From contig NZ_LZLV01000009.1 of NCBI RefSeq assembly GCF_001673405.1, positions 1-64,000 of the forward strand: 64,000 nucleotides of DNA, given 5' to 3'. The position numbers and the translations under genes were made by a program. How positions within the stretch are numbered: the stretch's first letter is position 1; each line of letters opens with the position of its first letter. Under the pieces are notes generated by a model. It had not been told where the DNA came from, ran no database searches, and saw only the letters and a program-made list of their open reading frames with translations. This document shows, piece by piece, positions 42,428 through 50,367 of this stretch. Origin of the DNA: Mycobacterium sp. 1245111.1 (GTDB lineage: Bacteria > Actinomycetota > Actinomycetes > Mycobacteriales > Mycobacteriaceae).

Positions 42428-43693
42428 TCAAAGTTCGTCGCCCTCCCAGCTTATGTCGAACTCTAGGTGTGTCTCGGTGGGGATGGCTAGCGCCACGGGG
42501 GTAAAGCGCTGCGCCGCGGGGTCCAACGCCACCCCGGTCAACACGCGTCCGTGCAGATCGCGCGGAGTTTTCGCGGTCAGTGTTGCGGCCGCCGAGCCCG
42601 GCGCCCGGCGCAGATAGAAATCGGTGCGCGGCTCGACCGACTCGACCGGGAAGCCGTCGGCGTCGACCAGGGTGTGCCCATCCGATGCGGTGATCACGAG
42701 CGGCGTCGTGACCCGAAAAGGACCGACCAGGTCGGCATCCCCGACGGCGTCGGTGTCGACGAGTGCTGGCTCAGCGGAGCCCTTTTGGGTTGCGCGACCG
42801 GCCGCCGCGGCCCCGGCCAACAGGTAGTTGTACAGGTGCACAACCTTGTCCGAGTTGCGGTAGTGCCGCGCGCCGGTCAGCCAGAAGTTCACGTGCTCGA
42901 TTCTCGGCGTCCCGTTCTCGGACGTCGCGATCAATCGGTAGAAGCGATAACCGCGTCCGCCGCGACCGTGACTGCTCGTCGACAGCGTGCTGCCCTCGCC
43001 GAGCGTGCGCTGATAGCGGCCCGCCTCGACTCCCGTGGTCAGCAGTGAGCCCGAAACATCATGCCAGACAACGCCATTCGATGATTTCTGCAGCCGCAGC
43101 TCCGCACTCGACCGGGACCACACCGAGTAGCCGCCCAGCTGAGGTTCACCGTCGAACTCGAACGTGGTGACCGCTCCGCGGGCGTTATGCACGCCGATCG
43201 GGACGTTGAGCGGCCGCGTGTCGAGGGCTAGCCCGTTGGTCAGGTACCAGATCGCAGCCTGGGTAGCGGCGATCGCTTCGTGCTCGCTGATGTTGGCCGT
43301 GCCGATCGGGTAGCCGGCCTGGCGCACGCGTCGGCTCAGCTCGGCGGCGGGCAGCAGCGGGTACGAATGGCGCAGGATCCAGTCGACCTGGGCCTCGTTG
43401 CCCGACGCGTGCAGGTGCGGGAGCTCCGACCAGGTGCCCGGTTGATAACGCGACGGGTGGCGCGGCGCGACGCCGGTGAAGTCCAGCGAGTAGGCCGGCA
43501 CGTTGGGATTGAGCCGAATCAGGTCGGTGCGCGCCGAGCTGCCGTCGGTGAAGAAGACTTTTTCCACCGTGTGCGAATAAGTCCCGCCGCGATAGCGCGT
43601 CATGCGCGACAGTTCGGTCGCCGGACGGACCGAAACGCGGCGATCGGTCGCTATCCGTCCCGTCGTGCGGTGGTGTGAGAACAGAATCGTCAT
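42428..43693 (-). CDS. TQXA / thioester-domain-like protein lacking cysteine
   Basis: 421 aa; AGGAAG lies ~11 bases before the ATG. Residues 140-150 (AIAATQAAIWY) match the TQxA-IW box that supplies the Gln of Cys-Gln thioester domains. At the place of the partner Cys (usually an aromatic-Cys-[ILV]-D motif) the sequence is AYSLDFTG, Ser 69, and there is no cysteine anywhere in the protein. No signal peptide, membrane helix or sorting motif is evident, which is unusual for a family of surface adhesins. The rest is predicted beta-rich. It is codirectional with cysK1 and cysE. The function is unknown; the fold assignment rests on one motif. Confidence 0.72.
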   Translation of the reverse strand: MTILFSHHRTTGRIATDRRVSVRPATELSRMTRYRGGTYSHTVEKVFFTDGSSARTDLIRLNPNVPAYSLDFTGVAPRHPSRYQPGTWSELPHLHASGNEAQVDWILRHSYPLLPAAELSRRVRQAGYPIGTANISEHEAIAATQAAIWYLTNGLALDTRPLNVPIGVHNARGAVTTFEFDGEPQLGGYSVWSRSSAELRLQKSSNGVVWHDVSGSLLTTGVEAGRYQRTLGEGSTLSTSSHGRGGRGYRFYRLIATSENGTPRIEHVNFWLTGARHYRNSDKVVHLYNYLLAGAAAAGRATQKGSAEPALVDTDAVGDADLVGPFRVTTPLVITASDGHTLVDADGFPVESVEPRTDFYLRRAPGSAAATLTAKTPRDLHGRVLTGVALDPAAQRFTPVALAIPTETHLEFDISWEGDEL

Positions 43694-43736
43694 TGTTGTT
43701 TGAGCTTCCTGAAAGACTTTGGAGCGGTGCGCATTT

Positions 43737-43765
43737 CGATCACTCCGGCCATGCGGAGGTGATCG
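43737..43765. promoter_or_regulatory. 11-bp dyad upstream of the TQXA-cysK1-cysE genes
   Basis: CGATCAC-TCCG (43737-43747) pairs with CGGA-G-GTGATCG (43754-43765) around GCCATG; the only imperfection is one unpaired G at 43758. It lies 44-72 bases before the TQXA start and could be a repressor operator or a hairpin in that gene's 5' leader. Confidence 0.5.
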
Positions 43766-43970
43766 CCCTGAAGGGGAAGCGCGAAGATTTCTACAGCGTC
43801 AGAAGGGCGTCAGGAAATCAACGACAACAACAGCAACAACAGATCGCGGCGAGGCAGCGCGGGCTGGCATGGCGCGGCTGAGCGGCGTGTTGCATATCGC
43901 CACTATAGGGCATGATTTGACGCGGGCTCGTCGACCGCTGGACCCGCATCTTTGCCGAGATAAAAATCAC

Positions 43971-43999
43971 GCTGAGTCTTAGACTTGCCTCGGCTCAGC
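43971..43999. promoter_or_regulatory. Nested inverted repeats upstream of the encapsulin gene
   Basis: Outer arms GCTGAG (43971-43976) and CTCAGC (43994-43999) enclose an inner perfect palindrome AGTCT-T-AGACT (43975-43985). They end 68 bases before the encapsulin ATG, a normal position for a transcription-factor site. The regulator is unknown. Confidence 0.45.
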
Positions 44000-44067
44000 G
44001 CGGAGTCGCATTTGGTTGGCTGGCCTGCGGCCCCACACCGATCAGCACTCGACGCGGAAGGATCACG

Positions 44068-44991
44068 ATGACGTCGGCTCAGAACGAGTCACAGGCACTT
44101 GGCGACCTTGGAGCCAGGCAGCTAGCGAACGCGACCAAGACTGTTCCCCAGCTTTCCACGATCACCCCGCGTTGGCTGCTTCACCTGCTCAGCTGGGTGC
44201 CGGTGGAGGCGGGCATCTACCGCGTCAACCGTGTCGTCAATCCCGAGCAGGTCGCAATCCATGCCGAGGATGGTGCGGGCATTGAAGGGCCGCTTCCCGA
44301 GACCTACGTCGACTACGAGACCAGCCCGCGGGAATACACGCTGCGGACGATCTCCACGCTGCTCGACGTCCACACCCGGGTGTCCGACCTGTACTCCAGT
44401 CCTCACGACCAGGTCGCCCAGCAGTTGCGGCTGACCATCGAGACGATCAAGGAGCGCCAGGAGTCCGAGCTGGTCAACAGCCCGGAATACGGTCTGCTTG
44501 CCCAGGCCACCCCCGAGCAGACGATCCAGACGCTGACCGGCCCGCCCACGCCCGACGACCTCGACGCCCTGATCACCAAGGTGTGGAAGACGCCGAGCTT
44601 CTTCCTGACCCATCCGCTCGGTGTCGCGGCGTTCGGTCGCGAAGCCACCCGTCGCGGAGTCCCGCCGGTGGTCGTGAGCCTGTTCGGTGCCCAGTTCATC
44701 ACCTGGCGCGGCATTCCGATCATCCCGTCGGACAAGGTTCCGGTGGACAAGAGCAAGACCAAGTTCATCCTCGTCCGTACCGGTGAAGAGCGTCAGGGTG
44801 TGGTGGGGCTGTTCCAGCCCGGCCTGGTCGGGGAGCAGGCGCCCGGGTTGTCGGTGCGGTTCACCGGCATCAACGAGTCGGCGATCGCCCGCTACCTGGT
44901 GACGCTGTACACCTCGTTGGCCGTGCTCACCGACGATGCGCTCGCCGTTCTCGATGGCGTTGCCGTGGACCGATTCCATGAGTACAAGTGA
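44068..44991 (+). CDS. Family 2A encapsulin shell protein (MMP-I / SrpI-like)
   Basis: 307 aa, strong ribosome site (GGAAGG) six bases upstream. The sequence belongs to the HK97-fold encapsulins of family 2A, related to M. leprae major membrane protein I and cyanobacterial SrpI. Features include the N-arm region with TPRWLLHLLSWVPVEAGIYR, the segment RQESELVNSPEYGLL and a C-terminal RFTGINESAIARYLVTLY. Shell subunits self-assemble into a protein nanocompartment in the cytoplasm. No cyclic-nucleotide-binding insertion is present, which separates it from family 2B. The next gene overlaps its end by 14 bp and encodes the likely cargo. Confidence 0.9.
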   Translation: MTSAQNESQALGDLGARQLANATKTVPQLSTITPRWLLHLLSWVPVEAGIYRVNRVVNPEQVAIHAEDGAGIEGPLPETYVDYETSPREYTLRTISTLLDVHTRVSDLYSSPHDQVAQQLRLTIETIKERQESELVNSPEYGLLAQATPEQTIQTLTGPPTPDDLDALITKVWKTPSFFLTHPLGVAAFGREATRRGVPPVVVSLFGAQFITWRGIPIIPSDKVPVDKSKTKFILVRTGEERQGVVGLFQPGLVGEQAPGLSVRFTGINESAIARYLVTLYTSLAVLTDDALAVLDGVAVDRFHEYK

Positions 44992-46867
44992 GCACCGCGC
45001 GGTAGATGCCGAAAGCGACTTGCCACTGAGCTCCGCGGAACTCTCGGCGCTGGCCAGCCAGCTCTACGCGGCCAGCATCCGGCCCGGTTTCGACAGTCCG
45101 CCGCAGTCGGCGCCCGTTGCCCCGCGAGGCAACGCGCCCGACACGACGACGGCCGCCTCAGCAGGTCAGACCGTGGCAGGCTCGGCCGATCAGTACCCGG
45201 TGCCGGTCCCGCTTCTCGGCGTCTCCGACGTCTACGTTCCTGCTCCGACGTCCCCGGAACCGGAGCCGCCGCCCCAGGCGGTTCCGGTCGCCCCGCGCGG
45301 CAGCGTGCCGGATACGACGGCAGGGCCGTCGGCCGCGGCGACGTCCGGCGGTATCGCCGATCCGTTCGTGCCGGCCGACCTCAGCGCGTTTGCCGTGCCG
45401 ACCGAAGGCATCGTGCCGACGGTGCCGGGAGTGCTGGCCGGCGGGGTGACGACGGTTCCGGTCGCGCCACGCGGCTCGGCGCCGTCGTGGCCGACGGGCG
45501 CACCGTCGGTTCCCGACCTGGGGTGGACGGGCACGGTGCCGGTGGCACCGGACGCCCCGATCGGAGACGAGGGCAACTACCACTTCCTCACCGCCCAAGA
45601 CCCGGTAGCCGCACCTGGCCTGCAAAACGGGGCGCACGAGATCTTCGACGTCAACGCGGTGCGAGCGGACTTTCCGATCCTCAAAGAGGTCGTCAACGGA
45701 AAGCCGCTGATCTGGTTCGACAACGCTGCGACCACGCAGAAGCCGCAGGTGGTGATCGACCGGCTGGTGCAGTTCTATTCGCACGAGAACTCCAACATTC
45801 ACCGCGCCGCACACGAATTGGCGGCCAGGGCCACCGATGCCTACGAGGAGGCGCGGGACACCGTCGCCGAATTCATCGGTGCGCCAAGCTCGGAGAACAT
45901 CGTGTTCGTCCGCGGCACCACCGAGGCGATCAACCTTGTCGCACACGCGTGGGGGAATAAACACCTGCAGCCCGGCGACGAGATCGTCATCACGCACCTG
46001 GAACATCACGCGAATATCGTTCCATGGCAACTTATTTCGCAGAAGACCGGAGCCATTCTCAAAGTGGCTCCGATCGACGACGCGGGCAACCTGCTGCTGA
46101 ACGAGTTCGAACAGCTGCTGGGTCCGCGCACGAAGCTGGTTGCCGCCAGCCATGTTTCGAACGCTCTCGGCACGGTGGTCCCGGTCGACAACATCGTCGA
46201 ACTGGGCCACCGCTATGGCGCCCGGGTGCTGATCGACGGCGCGCAGTCGATCCAGCACATACCCACCGACGTCGCCGAGCTCGGCGCGGACTTCTACGTG
46301 TTCTCGGGGCACAAAATCTACGGCCCCACCGGAATTGGCGCGCTGTACGGCACCGAAGAAGCCCTCACCGAGACACCACCGTGGCAGGGCGGCGGGCACA
46401 TGATCGCCGATGTCACCCTCGAGCGTTCGCTGTATCAAGGACCGCCGACCAAATTCGAGGCCGGCACCGGCAACATCGCCGATGCAGTCGGGCTGACCGA
46501 GGCGCTGCGTTACGTGCAGCGGCTGGGCATCGAACGCATCGCGGCCTACGAGCACACCCTGCTCGAATACGCGACGCCGCGGTTGGCGGACATCCCCGGG
46601 GTTCGGTTGGTGGGCACCGCGGAAGAGAAGGCCAGCGTGCTGTCGTTCGTGCTGGCCGGCCACGAGCCGCTCGAGGTGGGCAAGGCGCTGAACGCCGAGG
46701 GGATCGCCGTGCGTGCGGGTCATCACTGCGCGCAACCGGCGCTGCGGCGATTGGGGTTGGAGGCGACGGTGCGCCCGTCGTTCTCCTTCTACAACACCCA
46801 CGAGGAGATCGACGTCTTCCTGCGCGCGGTGCGGCGCATCGCCGAAGGCGGGACGAACGTCGGCTGA
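44978..46867 (+). CDS. SufS-type cysteine desulfurase with disordered cargo-loading N-terminus
   Basis: 629 aa from ATG 44978, overlapping the encapsulin stop. Residues ~223-629 are a PLP cysteine desulfurase: FDNAATTQKP, PLP Lys 446 in SGHKIYGPTG, catalytic Cys 584 in GHHCAQPALR. Residues 1-220 are Pro/Ala-rich and probably disordered. They include a short amphipathic helix (LSSAELSALASQLYAAS, 17-33) and PVAPRG boxes at 46-51, 103-108 and 161-166 plus a partial one at 188. In characterised family 2A systems such an N-terminus directs the desulfurase into the shell. It removes sulfur from cysteine, leaving alanine and an enzyme persulfide. Confidence 0.92.
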   Translation: MSTSEHRAVDAESDLPLSSAELSALASQLYAASIRPGFDSPPQSAPVAPRGNAPDTTTAASAGQTVAGSADQYPVPVPLLGVSDVYVPAPTSPEPEPPPQAVPVAPRGSVPDTTAGPSAAATSGGIADPFVPADLSAFAVPTEGIVPTVPGVLAGGVTTVPVAPRGSAPSWPTGAPSVPDLGWTGTVPVAPDAPIGDEGNYHFLTAQDPVAAPGLQNGAHEIFDVNAVRADFPILKEVVNGKPLIWFDNAATTQKPQVVIDRLVQFYSHENSNIHRAAHELAARATDAYEEARDTVAEFIGAPSSENIVFVRGTTEAINLVAHAWGNKHLQPGDEIVITHLEHHANIVPWQLISQKTGAILKVAPIDDAGNLLLNEFEQLLGPRTKLVAASHVSNALGTVVPVDNIVELGHRYGARVLIDGAQSIQHIPTDVAELGADFYVFSGHKIYGPTGIGALYGTEEALTETPPWQGGGHMIADVTLERSLYQGPPTKFEAGTGNIADAVGLTEALRYVQRLGIERIAAYEHTLLEYATPRLADIPGVRLVGTAEEKASVLSFVLAGHEPLEVGKALNAEGIAVRAGHHCAQPALRRLGLEATVRPSFSFYNTHEEIDVFLRAVRRIAEGGTNVG

Positions 46868-47239
46868 AGCCTCCCGTCGTGACCCGGTCTCACATTTCTT
46901 CTGACTGATTAGAACCCTGCCGTTGGCGCCCATGCGTCCGTAAGTTTCCGACGTGGTCTGTGTGTGCAGGCGAGCAGCGGCGTCGATGTCGCATGCCTGC
47001 GCGTGTGGAGACCCACGGACAGCCGGGTGACCCCGGACCTTCCCCAGAGTCAGAGGAGCGCGATGACGTGCATCACGAGCCAGCGAATCGAGCAAACTCA
47101 GTGAACGCCGTCGTCGCCAGCCAAACTGGCCGTCTGAGCTGCCGGAGTCTCCGTCCAGCAGCCCGGCTGCGGTGCACTGAGCAAAGTCATCCAGGTTTAA
47201 CGTCATGGCATCCGTCACACCGGCCCGGCCTTCGTAAGA
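46868..47239. other. 372-bp gap between the cysteine desulfurase and the mce operon
   Basis: No long gene is supported. It holds a possible short leader ORF (47063-47104), a 14-codon frame at 46986-47030 with two cysteine codons but a poor ribosome site, and an imperfect hairpin formed by GCAGGC near 46967 and GCCTGC near 46994. The mce promoter is presumably here, but I could not identify it. Confidence 0.5.
47063..47104 (+). CDS. Possible 13-codon leader peptide upstream of yrbEA
   Basis: ATG 47063 is preceded by AGAGGAG (47052-47058) and opens a 13-residue frame, MTCITSQRIEQTQ, ending in TGA. The ITSQRIE part resembles the TSRRxxDL pattern of short actinobacterial putative leader peptides found before sulfur-related genes, as I recall. 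If translated, it could act in attenuation of the following operon, or be a remnant. Evidence is limited to the ribosome site and this resemblance. Confidence 0.3.
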   Translation: MTCITSQRIEQTQ

Positions 47240-48043
47240 GTGGGTAGGGCGGTGCCGCAAACTTCCCTGCGTCCGACACAATCGGGGATCGATTGGTCCA
47301 AGCCCGCGGCCGCAATAGGTGACTTCGTTGTACTGGCCGGCGAGACGTTCTCTGTCGCCGTACGCCGACCTTTGGCGGTTCGCGAACTGATCGACCAGAT
47401 CTGGTTCGTCGCGAGGGTGTCGATTGTCCCGACACTGGTGCTCTCGATTCCCTACACGATTCTCATCGTCTTCACGCTCAACATCGTCCTCATTGAGGTG
47501 GGCGCCGGAGATCTGTCTGGTGCGGGCGCTGCGCTGGCGTCGGTGACCCAGGTCGGACCGGTTGTCACGGCGATCGTGGTATCGGGCGCCGGCGCCACCG
47601 CGATCTGCGCGGATCTGGGTGCACGGACGATCCGCGAGGAGATCGACGCGATGAAGGTCATCGGCATCAATCCCATTCAAGCGCTCGTGGTGCCGCGAGT
47701 GATCGCGGCGACTTTCGTTGCGCTGTTGCTATATTCGGCAGTCGCTGTGGTTGGACTCACCGGCAGCTATTTCTTCGTGGTGTACGTCCAGCACGTCACG
47801 CCGGGCGCCTTCATCTTCGGGATGACCATTCTGACCGGCCTTCCGCAGGTGATCGTGTCCCTGGTCAAAGCGCTTCTTTTCGGGCTGTCGGCAGGTCTGA
47901 TCGCTTGCTACAAAGGACTTTCCGTCGGTGGTGGCCCGACAGCCGTGGGAAACGCGGTCAACGAGACAGTGGTCTTCGCATTCATGGCGCTGTTTTTGAT
48001 CAACATCTTGGCGACCGCCTTCGGCGTGAAGGTGTCGCCGTGA
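47240..48043 (+). CDS. yrbEA: YrbE/MlaE-type permease A of a mce operon
   Basis: 267 aa; GTG 47240 is used, GTG 47252 is an alternative. It is an MlaE-family permease with about five membrane helices and the conserved stretches GAGATAICADLGARTIREEI, DAMKVIGINPIQALVVPR and a late YKGLSVGGGPTAVGNAVN. YrbEA and YrbEB form the inner-membrane channel of Mce lipid importers, powered by a separate ATPase (MceG). It is the first gene of the mce operon. Confidence 0.92.
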   Translation: MGRAVPQTSLRPTQSGIDWSKPAAAIGDFVVLAGETFSVAVRRPLAVRELIDQIWFVARVSIVPTLVLSIPYTILIVFTLNIVLIEVGAGDLSGAGAALASVTQVGPVVTAIVVSGAGATAICADLGARTIREEIDAMKVIGINPIQALVVPRVIAATFVALLLYSAVAVVGLTGSYFFVVYVQHVTPGAFIFGMTILTGLPQVIVSLVKALLFGLSAGLIACYKGLSVGGGPTAVGNAVNETVVFAFMALFLINILATAFGVKVSP

Positions 48044-48987
48044 TGCGCGCCGAACGCAAGTGGCGCCGAGAACGGCAGTACGCCACGGCCGAGCAGGGCG
48101 GCGCGACGCTGCGGAAATATGCGTCGCGGACGGGAAATTGGGCTGAACCGGAAGTCGATCCGTCGCGCCTCGGGCAGACTTTCGACACGCTGGTCGACTC
48201 AATCCGGAGTCTGGGAGAGCAGACGGCGTTCATCGGTAGCGCGTTGGGCTCCACCGTCGATGCCGTCAGGCGATATCCAGGTGAAGTTCTGCGGTTGATC
48301 GCCGTGTTGGGTATGGGAACCGGAGCGCTCGCCGTCATCGGCGGCACGGTGGTCATCGTCGGGTTCTTGACGCTGACCACGGGTGCGCTGATCGCCGTGC
48401 AGGGCTACAACACCCTGTCCAATGTTGGAATCGAAGCTCTCACAGGATTTTTGGGCGCATTCCTCAACGTTCGCTTCATCGTGCCGGCAACCGCTGGCGT
48501 CGCGCTCGCAGCGACCATCGGTGCCGGCGCGACCGCGCAACTGGGGGCGATGCGCATCAACGAGGAGGTCGACGCGCTGGAGGCGATGGCCATCCGGCCG
48601 ATCACTTACCTGGCGTCCACCCGCATCGTGGCCGGGGTGGTGGCGGTGATCCCGATCTACACCATCGCGATGCTGATGGGCTTTCTAGCGACCCGGTTCG
48701 GGACAACCGTCATCTATGGCCAGTCCCGCGGTGTCTACGACCACTACTTCTCATCGTTCTTGCACCCGACCGATCTGGTTTGGTCGTTCACCGAGGCGTT
48801 GTCGATGGCGGCAGCGGTGATGGCGATTCACACCTATTACGGCTACAACGCGACCGGCGGACCGGCGGGAGTCGGCGAGGCGGTGGGTCGCGCCGTGCGG
48901 TCGTCGATTACCGCCGGGGTTTTTATTCTGTTGACCATCACACTGTCGGTGTACGGGCAGTCCGGCAATTTCCATCTGTCGGGGTGA
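48043..48987 (+). CDS. yrbEB: YrbE/MlaE-type permease B of a mce operon
   Basis: 314 aa from ATG 48043 in a TGATG overlap with yrbEA. The N-terminal ~60 residues are polar, then come MlaE-family helices and the signature GAGATAQLGAMRINEEVDAL with IRPITYLASTRIVAG. It pairs with YrbEA as the second permease. Four bases separate it from mceA. Confidence 0.92.
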   Translation: MRAERKWRRERQYATAEQGGATLRKYASRTGNWAEPEVDPSRLGQTFDTLVDSIRSLGEQTAFIGSALGSTVDAVRRYPGEVLRLIAVLGMGTGALAVIGGTVVIVGFLTLTTGALIAVQGYNTLSNVGIEALTGFLGAFLNVRFIVPATAGVALAATIGAGATAQLGAMRINEEVDALEAMAIRPITYLASTRIVAGVVAVIPIYTIAMLMGFLATRFGTTVIYGQSRGVYDHYFSSFLHPTDLVWSFTEALSMAAAVMAIHTYYGYNATGGPAGVGEAVGRAVRSSITAGVFILLTITLSVYGQSGNFHLSG

Positions 48988-48991
48988 TCGC

Positions 48992-50332
48992 ATGAGCCAA
49001 GAGGCCCGGCGGCGCAGGGGAATTGACCCTATTTGGTGGGCGCCCGTGCTTGTGCTGTTCGTCGTCACGGTCAGCACGCTGACAGCGATGGCGTTCGAGG
49101 GAACGCTGAGGTCGACCGTGCCGCTTACCGTCATTTCCGACCGGGCCGGCTTGGTGATGGAGGACGACGCCAAGGTGAAGTTGCGCGGTGTCCAGATCGG
49201 GGAAGTGTCCAAAGTCGAGTCCTATGCGGATTCGGCCGGCACCAACCTGTCGAAGCTGAAGTTGAAGATCTATCCCAACGAATTTCGGTATCTGCCTAGC
49301 AACATCGAGGCCGAGATCAAGTCCAGCACCGCGTTCGGAGCCAAGTACGTCGACCTCATCGTCCCCGACTCGGGTCCGAGCCGACGAGAATTGGCCAAAG
49401 GTGCTGTACTGCATAGCCGTAATGTGACCGTCGAGGTCAACACCGTATTCCAGAACCTGCAGTCGATCGTGCACGCGATCGACCCCGCGAAACTCAATGG
49501 AGTGCTTTCGGCACTGGCCGAAGGGTTCCGCGGCAAGGGTGAGCGCATCGGCGAGGCCATCAGCGGCGGCAACCAGTTCCTTACTGCCGTCAACCCGAAG
49601 CAGGCGACCATCCGCAAGGACTGGCAGCTGTTCGGTAAGACCGCCGCAGCCTATTCGGTTGCCGCGCAAGATATTTTGTCGACGCTTGATTCTTTCTCGG
49701 CGACGAGCGTCACGATCACCAAGAACAAAAAGGCACTCAACGACGTGCTGCTGGATGCGATCGGCTTTTCGAACGCCGGGATCAACACGATCGGCCGCAA
49801 CGAGAAGAACCTCGTCGATGCGGTCAATCTGGTGGCGCCGACGTTTGAGTTGCTGAACAAATACTCACCGACCTACAAGTGCACCTTCGAGGGCGCGGTC
49901 TGGTATTTGGAGAACGGTGGCCGAGCCGCGATGGGCGGTAATGGCAAGTCGCTCAACATCGATGGTGGCCTGCTCTTCGGCGACGACCCGTACCGCTATC
50001 CCGACAACCTGCCCCGTGTGCAGGCCAAGGGTGGCCCCGGCGGAAAGCCGAGTTGTGGGTCGTTGCCTGACGCCAGCGCGAACTTCCCGGTCAAATACCT
50101 CGTCACCGACACCGGATTCGGCACTGGGCTCGACATTCGACCGAACTCGGGTATCGGTTTCCCGGGTTACGTGAACTACTTCCCGGTTACCAAGGGAACG
50201 CCGCAGCCGCCTCTGATCCGTTACCCTGGCGGTCCGGCGCCGGGCCTGCCGCCCGCTTACCCCGGCCAACCGCCTTCTGGTGCACCAGATTACGCGGGTG
50301 CCGCCACGCCACCGGCACCGCCCGGATCCTAG
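48992..50332 (+). CDS. mceA: MceA-family substrate-binding protein
   Basis: 446 aa. One N-terminal membrane anchor (WWAPVLVLFVVTVSTLTAMA, ~15-34), then the MCE domain (~40-120; RGVQIGEVSKVE) and an extended helical region, ending in a Pro-rich tail (PGGPAPGLPPAYPGQPPSG). MceA-F proteins assemble a periplasmic tunnel that carries lipids to the YrbE channel. The substrate of this particular operon cannot be read from sequence. Confidence 0.9.
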   Translation: MSQEARRRRGIDPIWWAPVLVLFVVTVSTLTAMAFEGTLRSTVPLTVISDRAGLVMEDDAKVKLRGVQIGEVSKVESYADSAGTNLSKLKLKIYPNEFRYLPSNIEAEIKSSTAFGAKYVDLIVPDSGPSRRELAKGAVLHSRNVTVEVNTVFQNLQSIVHAIDPAKLNGVLSALAEGFRGKGERIGEAISGGNQFLTAVNPKQATIRKDWQLFGKTAAAYSVAAQDILSTLDSFSATSVTITKNKKALNDVLLDAIGFSNAGINTIGRNEKNLVDAVNLVAPTFELLNKYSPTYKCTFEGAVWYLENGGRAAMGGNGKSLNIDGGLLFGDDPYRYPDNLPRVQAKGGPGGKPSCGSLPDASANFPVKYLVTDTGFGTGLDIRPNSGIGFPGYVNYFPVTKGTPQPPLIRYPGGPAPGLPPAYPGQPPSGAPDYAGAATPPAPPGS

Positions 50333-50367
50333 GTCACCCTGTCCAAGACGAGAAGTAAGGAGATGCA

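Larger units (their letters stand above)
43694..44067. promoter_or_regulatory. 374-bp divergent intergenic region between the TQXA-like and encapsulin genes
   Basis: This gap holds the 5' regions of both divergent transcription units. It contains two dyads listed separately, a CAA-rich tract near 43823-43842, and AT-rich patches near 43890-43917 and 43961-43967. Short frames through it have no conserved look. I could not identify a full -35/-10 pair on either strand. Confidence 0.55.

Noticed and set aside
43675-43982. Short plus-strand frames in the TQXA-encapsulin gap
   Set aside because: They contain a CAA-rich low-complexity run and overlap the dyads; no ribosome site or conserved motif supports them.
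46960-47247. 95-codon frame in the gap before yrbEA
   Set aside because: No convincing ribosome site and shadow-like composition; it overlaps the yrbEA start. The 13-codon frame at 47063 has better signals.
45158-47680. 840-codon minus-strand frame across the desulfurase and yrbEA start
   Set aside because: It runs opposite two motif-confirmed genes and encodes an Arg/Asp-rich sequence without any domain.
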